From Methylophilaceae bacterium (GTDB lineage Bacteria; Pseudomonadota; Gammaproteobacteria; Burkholderiales; Methylophilaceae), in the NCBI GenBank assembly GCA_006844635.1, contig SPJO01000025.1:1-9149 (forward strand): a stretch of 9,149 nt of DNA, read 5' to 3'. The first letter of the stretch is position 1; every line of letters begins with the position of its first letter. Below are positions 6,634-9,149 of this stretch, one piece after another. The notes under the pieces were generated by a model. It was not told the DNA's origin and did not search any database. It saw only the letters and a list, made by a program, of their open reading frames with translations. A program made the position numbers and the translations under genes.

Positions 6634-7280
6634 AGGCAGTGCTCTTTGACTTAGATGGCACACTCGTCGACACAGCACCCGACCTTGGTTATGCATTGAA
6701 TTTACAACGAGAGAAATATGGCAAGCCTGCATTGACGGATGCAGCGATTAGACCATTTGCATCTCATGGTTCAAAAGCATTGATGCAAATAGGGTTTGGT
6801 TTAATGCCTGAAGATCAAGATTTTCTAAGCATGCGCGATGAATATTTAGATATTTATGAAAGTGTATTAACGCGCGCTCCAGTATTATTTGAAGGTATGC
6901 GTACAACCTTGGATAACATTATGGATCTTGGCTTACCTTGGGGGATTGTGACGAATAAACCAGGCCGTTTTACAGTGCCGCTCATTGCGAGCATGGGCTT
7001 AGATCAACAAGCCATTTGTGTAGTGAGTGGAGATGATGCGTCGAAGCCTAAACCTTCACCTGAGACCTTATTGTTGGCGTGTGAGCGGGCGAAATTAAAC
7101 CCTAGTGATTGTTGGTATGTTGGCGATGCAGCACGTGACATAGAAGCAGGGCAGGCGGCTGGGATGAAAACCGTATTGGCCTTATATGGTTATATCGATC
7201 AGGATGATCAACCATTGACATGGGGTGCTGATACATTGATTAACCAGCCTCAAGATTTAATCGGCTTGCTTAAGGAATAG
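6630..7280 (+). CDS. gph/mupP: HAD-IA phosphatase of the Gph/MupP group (phosphoglycolate or MurNAc-6-phosphate phosphatase)
   Basis: A 216-residue HAD phosphatase with all four motifs: FDLDGT with nucleophile Asp7 and Asp9, Thr108 in GIVTNK, Lys139 in SKPKP, and GDAARD with Asp166 and Asp170. A helical cap domain lies between motifs I and II (about 15-85). Automatic annotation would call it phosphoglycolate phosphatase (Gph). However, from memory the short cap, the LPWGIVTNKPGRF segment, LLLACE and the C-terminal YGYIDQDDQPLTWGAD resemble Pseudomonas MupP, the MurNAc-6-phosphate phosphatase of cell-wall recycling, which also lies next to ubiG. I made no alignment, so both options are kept. 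The ATG overlaps the ubiG stop, implying coupled translation. The 3' end overlaps the convergent recR gene by 11 bp. Confidence 0.88.
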   Translation: MKAVLFDLDGTLVDTAPDLGYALNLQREKYGKPALTDAAIRPFASHGSKALMQIGFGLMPEDQDFLSMRDEYLDIYESVLTRAPVLFEGMRTTLDNIMDLGLPWGIVTNKPGRFTVPLIASMGLDQQAICVVSGDDASKPKPSPETLLLACERAKLNPSDCWYVGDAARDIEAGQAAGMKTVLALYGYIDQDDQPLTWGADTLINQPQDLIGLLKE

Positions 7281-7869
7281 GTTTACGCTCAACTAATGCT
7301 TGGGCAAGTGTGCCACTATCAACATATTCTATTTCTCCCCCCATGGGCAGACCTCTAGCAATACGGCTGACTTTGATATTGCGGGCTTTAAGCAGCTCGA
7401 TAATATAGTGTGCTGTTGCTTCACCTTCGACGGTGTAATTGGTTGCTAAAATCACCTCTTTGACCGTGCCATTTTGTGCACGTTTGATGAGCTTATCTAA
7501 ATGAATCTCTTTTGGTCCCACACCATCTAATGGTGATAGGCGACCCATCAGGACAAAATAGAGTCCATCATATGACTGCGTTTGATCCAGCATCATGACA
7601 TCAGTCGGCATTTCAACGACACATAACACTGAAGCATCACGTTTTTCTGAAGAGCAAACATCGCAAACAGGCTGTTCACTAAAGTTATTACATAGCTGAC
7701 AATGGCCTATGGTTTCTAAGGCGCCGCTAAGCGCATTCGCTAAACCATTTGCGCCTTGTCGATCGCGCTGTAATAGGTAGTAAGCCATGCGAAGTGCGGA
7801 CTTTGGCCCGACACCTGGCAAGCAGCGTAGCGATTCAATTAAATGCTCTAATGCAGGTGGGTTTTTCAC
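7270..7869 (-). CDS. recR: Recombination protein RecR
   Basis: RecR works with RecF/RecO to load RecA onto gapped DNA and forms a ring-shaped DNA clamp. The 199 residues have the full family layout: helix-hairpin-helix LPGVGPKSALRMAYYLL (about 17-33), a C4 zinc finger with Cys57, Cys60, Cys69 and Cys72, a Toprim domain starting at VLCVVEMPTD (about 81-90) and including GLYFVLMGRLSPLDGVGP, and the C-terminal ARGLPMGGEIEYVDSGTL (171-188). The start is a GTG (7867-7869), 13 bases after the ybaB stop, and no clear Shine-Dalgarno sequence precedes it, so expression probably relies on coupling to ybaB. It is the last gene of dnaX-ybaB-recR, a common bacterial order. Confidence 0.95.
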   Translation of the reverse strand: MKNPPALEHLIESLRCLPGVGPKSALRMAYYLLQRDRQGANGLANALSGALETIGHCQLCNNFSEQPVCDVCSSEKRDASVLCVVEMPTDVMMLDQTQSYDGLYFVLMGRLSPLDGVGPKEIHLDKLIKRAQNGTVKEVILATNYTVEGEATAHYIIELLKARNIKVSRIARGLPMGGEIEYVDSGTLAQALVERKPIP

Positions 7870-7882
7870 ACAGAGCCGGTGA

Positions 7883-8188
7883 CTAGAATGGTAGTTTCAT
7901 GCCTGCTGGCATCAAGCTGCTCATGTGTGCATTCGCGGTCTCTTCAGCTTTCTTACCTGCATCTTGTAATGCAATGACGAGTAGGTCTTCTAGTGTTTCT
8001 TTATCGTCCATCACACTGTCGTCAATATTGACGCGCTTTACTAGGTTTTTACAAGTCATGGTGACTTTAACGAGTCCATTACTTGCTGACCCGTCTACTT
8101 CTATATTAGCGAGTTCTTCTTGCGCTTTTTGCATATTTGCTTGCATCATTTGCGCTTGTTTCATCATGTTGCCCATTCCACCCTTCAT
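7883..8188 (-). CDS. ybaB: YbaB/EbfC family nucleoid-associated DNA-binding protein
   Basis: A small 101-residue protein of normal YbaB length. It has the Met/Gln-rich N-terminal helix (NMMKQAQMMQANMQKAQEEL, about 7-26), then the beta-sheet core IEVDGSASNGLVKVTMTCK (about 29-47), KRVNIDDSV, and the C-terminal helix with ALQDAGKKAEE. Family members form dimers that bind DNA with little sequence specificity and help organise the nucleoid. The ATG at 8186-8188 has a strong AAGGAG (8196-8201 on the complement) 7 bases upstream. That ribosome binding site overlaps the last base of the dnaX stop codon, and recR follows 13 bases after the ybaB stop. Confidence 0.95.
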   Translation of the reverse strand: MKGGMGNMMKQAQMMQANMQKAQEELANIEVDGSASNGLVKVTMTCKNLVKRVNIDDSVMDDKETLEDLLVIALQDAGKKAEETANAHMSSLMPAGMKLPF

Positions 8189-8200
8189 GTTAAATCTCCT

Positions 8201-9149
8201 TTAAGTTGTGGGTTTAATACTGTTTGGAATAACCTTCGCATCGAAATCCTGAATCAATGACTGTACGAACTCATCATTCATAATGTCTGCTTCAGCCGTA
8301 GATTGTATGACCGCTTTTTCTTCCGCATGTTGCATGGCTGGCGTGTTTGCCTCTTGATCTATTTGAATCGTTAATTTGATTTTTCGACCAAAGTGATTGT
8401 TAATAGCGGTAGAAAGCTTGTCTTGATAATTTGCGCTGGCTAAGTGCTTTTGGTTCTCTGGAACCCGCAGCGTGAAGCTATGTTCATCATAAGCGAGCAT
8501 TTCGCAATGTTGTGCTAATGCACGTGCAAGGCCAAGTTTTAAGTGTTTTTCAACTAAGGTGCGCCAGTTACCATCAAATGTAACGTTGCTATTGTCAGCT
8601 GTTGCCTGTGGTGGTGCCGCTTCTTGTTTTGCAGCACTCACTTCCGGTTTTGTTGCTATCGGTTTTGTTTCTAAAGAATCCGTGCTATCAGCTCGTTGAC
8701 GTGTTGTTTGTTTCAATGCTGCAGCTGCAGATTGTGGTGCAGCGCTACGCGCTTGCACCGTTGGCGGTGACGGTGCTGCCTCTGTTACGTTGGTGGGACT
8801 ATTTTTTTTTTGACTTGATAACGACTCTGTAGGTGAAAACGCTAACATGCGCATTAAGCTCATGGTAAAGCCGGCATACTCATCTGGCGCCAAGCTAATA
8901 TCGCGTGCCCCTAATAAGGCGATTTGATAATAGAGCTGTAAGGATTCAGCAGAAATGTTTTCTGCCAACTTTAATAACACTTCGCGCTCTGGTAAGTCAT
9001 GGCTAATACTATCTGGCACCGTTTGCGCAATCGCTAATTGATGCAATAGTTTTGCAAAGTCATTCAATGCGGCTTCAAAAGAAATACTGCGTTCTTCCAT
9101 TTCTTTTGCCTTACTAATGAGTGTGTTACCATCATCCGCGAGTAGGGCA
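8201..9149 (-). CDS. dnaX: DNA polymerase III subunit tau/gamma, 3' part (5' end outside the window)
   Basis: The frame stays open from the right edge. An internal ATG lies at 9098-9100, but the upstream codons (LLADDGNTLISKAKE) match the DnaX body, so this is a C-terminal fragment of about 315 residues. Numbering from that Met, residues 1-90 are the end of oligomerisation domain III (SFEAALNDFAKLLHQLAIAQ, LYYQIALLGARDI, MSLMRMLAF). Residues about 91-172 are an Ala/Pro/Thr/Gln-rich linker. Residues about 173-299 are the tau-specific part (NWRTLVEKHLKLGLARALAQHC, FTLRVPENQKHL), which in E. coli binds DnaB helicase and the polymerase alpha subunit. DnaX is the clamp-loader motor and holds the replisome together. 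The linker begins with an A10 run that may give a second, shorter gamma-type product. The gene leads the dnaX-ybaB-recR operon. Confidence 0.93.
   Translation of the reverse strand, partial: ALLADDGNTLISKAKEMEERSISFEAALNDFAKLLHQLAIAQTVPDSISHDLPEREVLLKLAENISAESLQLYYQIALLGARDISLAPDEYAGFTMSLMRMLAFSPTESLSSQKKNSPTNVTEAAPSPPTVQARSAAPQSAAAALKQTTRQRADSTDSLETKPIATKPEVSAAKQEAAPPQATADNSNVTFDGNWRTLVEKHLKLGLARALAQHCEMLAYDEHSFTLRVPENQKHLASANYQDKLSTAINNHFGRKIKLTIQIDQEANTPAMQHAEEKAVIQSTAEADIMNDEFVQSLIQDFDAKVIPNSIKPTT
8736..8776 (-). other. Two overlapping stem-loops downstream of the dnaX A-run
   Basis: On the coding strand, GCACCGT (8776-8770) can pair with ACGGTGC (8761-8755) around an 8-base loop, starting 25 bases after the A run. 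The second arm can instead join a longer stem: GGTGC-A-AGCGC (8759-8749) with GCGCTGCACC (8745-8736), a 10 bp GC-rich stem with one bulged A and a 3-base loop. The two forms exclude each other. They lie in sequence encoding the Ala-rich linker, so base composition alone may explain part of this. Confidence 0.4.
8799..8812 (-). promoter_or_regulatory. A10 slippage/frameshift site in dnaX (candidate gamma-subunit switch)
   Basis: On the coding strand the bases read C-A10-TAG (A run at 8802-8811; Gln97-Lys98-Lys99-Asn100 in the zero frame, counted from the internal Met). A -1 shift, or one added A in the mRNA, gives Lys-Lys-Lys and then TAG immediately (8799-8801). One A lost gives Ile-Val-Pro-Pro-Thr and then TAA (8785-8787). 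Either way the protein would end just after domain III, as E. coli and Thermus gamma subunits do. Only the sequence is seen; the event is inferred. Confidence 0.6.

Noticed and set aside
7899..8204. Hydrophobic, Ser-rich plus-strand open frame of 101 codons opposite ybaB
   Set aside because: It lies almost wholly opposite ybaB, which has a strong ribosome binding site and clear family motifs; the hydrophobic look arises from antisense of Met/Lys/Glu codons.
8719..8730. Perfect 12-bp palindrome CTGCAGCTGCAG in dnaX
   Set aside because: It falls in Ala-Ala codons of the linker (GCT/GCA repeats) and has no partner site or promoter nearby, so composition explains it.
1..9149. Search by eye for tRNA or rRNA genes, CRISPR arrays, insertion sequences and attachment sites
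   Set aside because: No cloverleaf, regularly spaced repeats, transposase motifs or terminal inverted repeats were recognised; the window is almost fully occupied by housekeeping and C1-metabolism genes.

Overview
The window reads as a chromosomal stretch of a methylotrophic proteobacterium. The best guess is a Methylophilaceae-type betaproteobacterium (Methylotenera or Methylophilus relatives). The reasons are the archaeal-type C1-cofactor genes at the left end, the modest G+C content (AT-rich by eye, not computed), and the ompA / amidohydrolase / ubiG / gph and dnaX-ybaB-recR neighbourhoods. A methylotrophic gammaproteobacterium is not excluded, because the amidohydrolase-ubiG-phosphatase order also occurs there. 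This assignment is an inference; no database was searched.

Left block (1-2370, + strand): a tightly packed three-gene run in which each stop overlaps the next start as ATGA. It holds the 3' part of a dihydropteroate-synthase-like DUF6513-type protein, a DUF447 flavin-reductase-like protein, and mfnB, the (5-formylfuran-3-yl)methyl phosphate synthase of methanofuran/methylofuran biosynthesis. Together they belong to the tetrahydromethanopterin/methylofuran-linked formaldehyde oxidation module.

Middle block (2371-4554, + strand): two single-gene transcription units. ompA has its own leader and a strong intrinsic terminator. A short-chain dehydrogenase/reductase gene of unknown substrate has an extended -10-like promoter and a second intrinsic terminator whose core resembles the first.

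Right-centre block (4555-7280, + strand): an operon of mtaD (methylthioadenosine/S-adenosylhomocysteine deaminase family), ubiG (ubiquinone O-methyltransferase) and a Gph/MupP-type HAD phosphatase. The mtaD start lies 6 bases after a perfect TATAAT, so its mRNA may be leaderless. UbiG releases S-adenosylhomocysteine, a substrate class of MtaD, so the pairing makes metabolic sense.

Right block (7270-9149, - strand): dnaX (3' part, running off the window), ybaB and recR, transcribed towards the ubiG operon. recR and the phosphatase gene converge and overlap by 11 bp at their 3' ends.

The most interesting signal is an uninterrupted A10 run (coding strand) in dnaX, just after the oligomerisation domain. 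In both alternative frames a stop follows at once or within a few codons. This is the arrangement expected for making a short gamma-type subunit by transcriptional slippage or -1 frameshifting, beside full-length tau.
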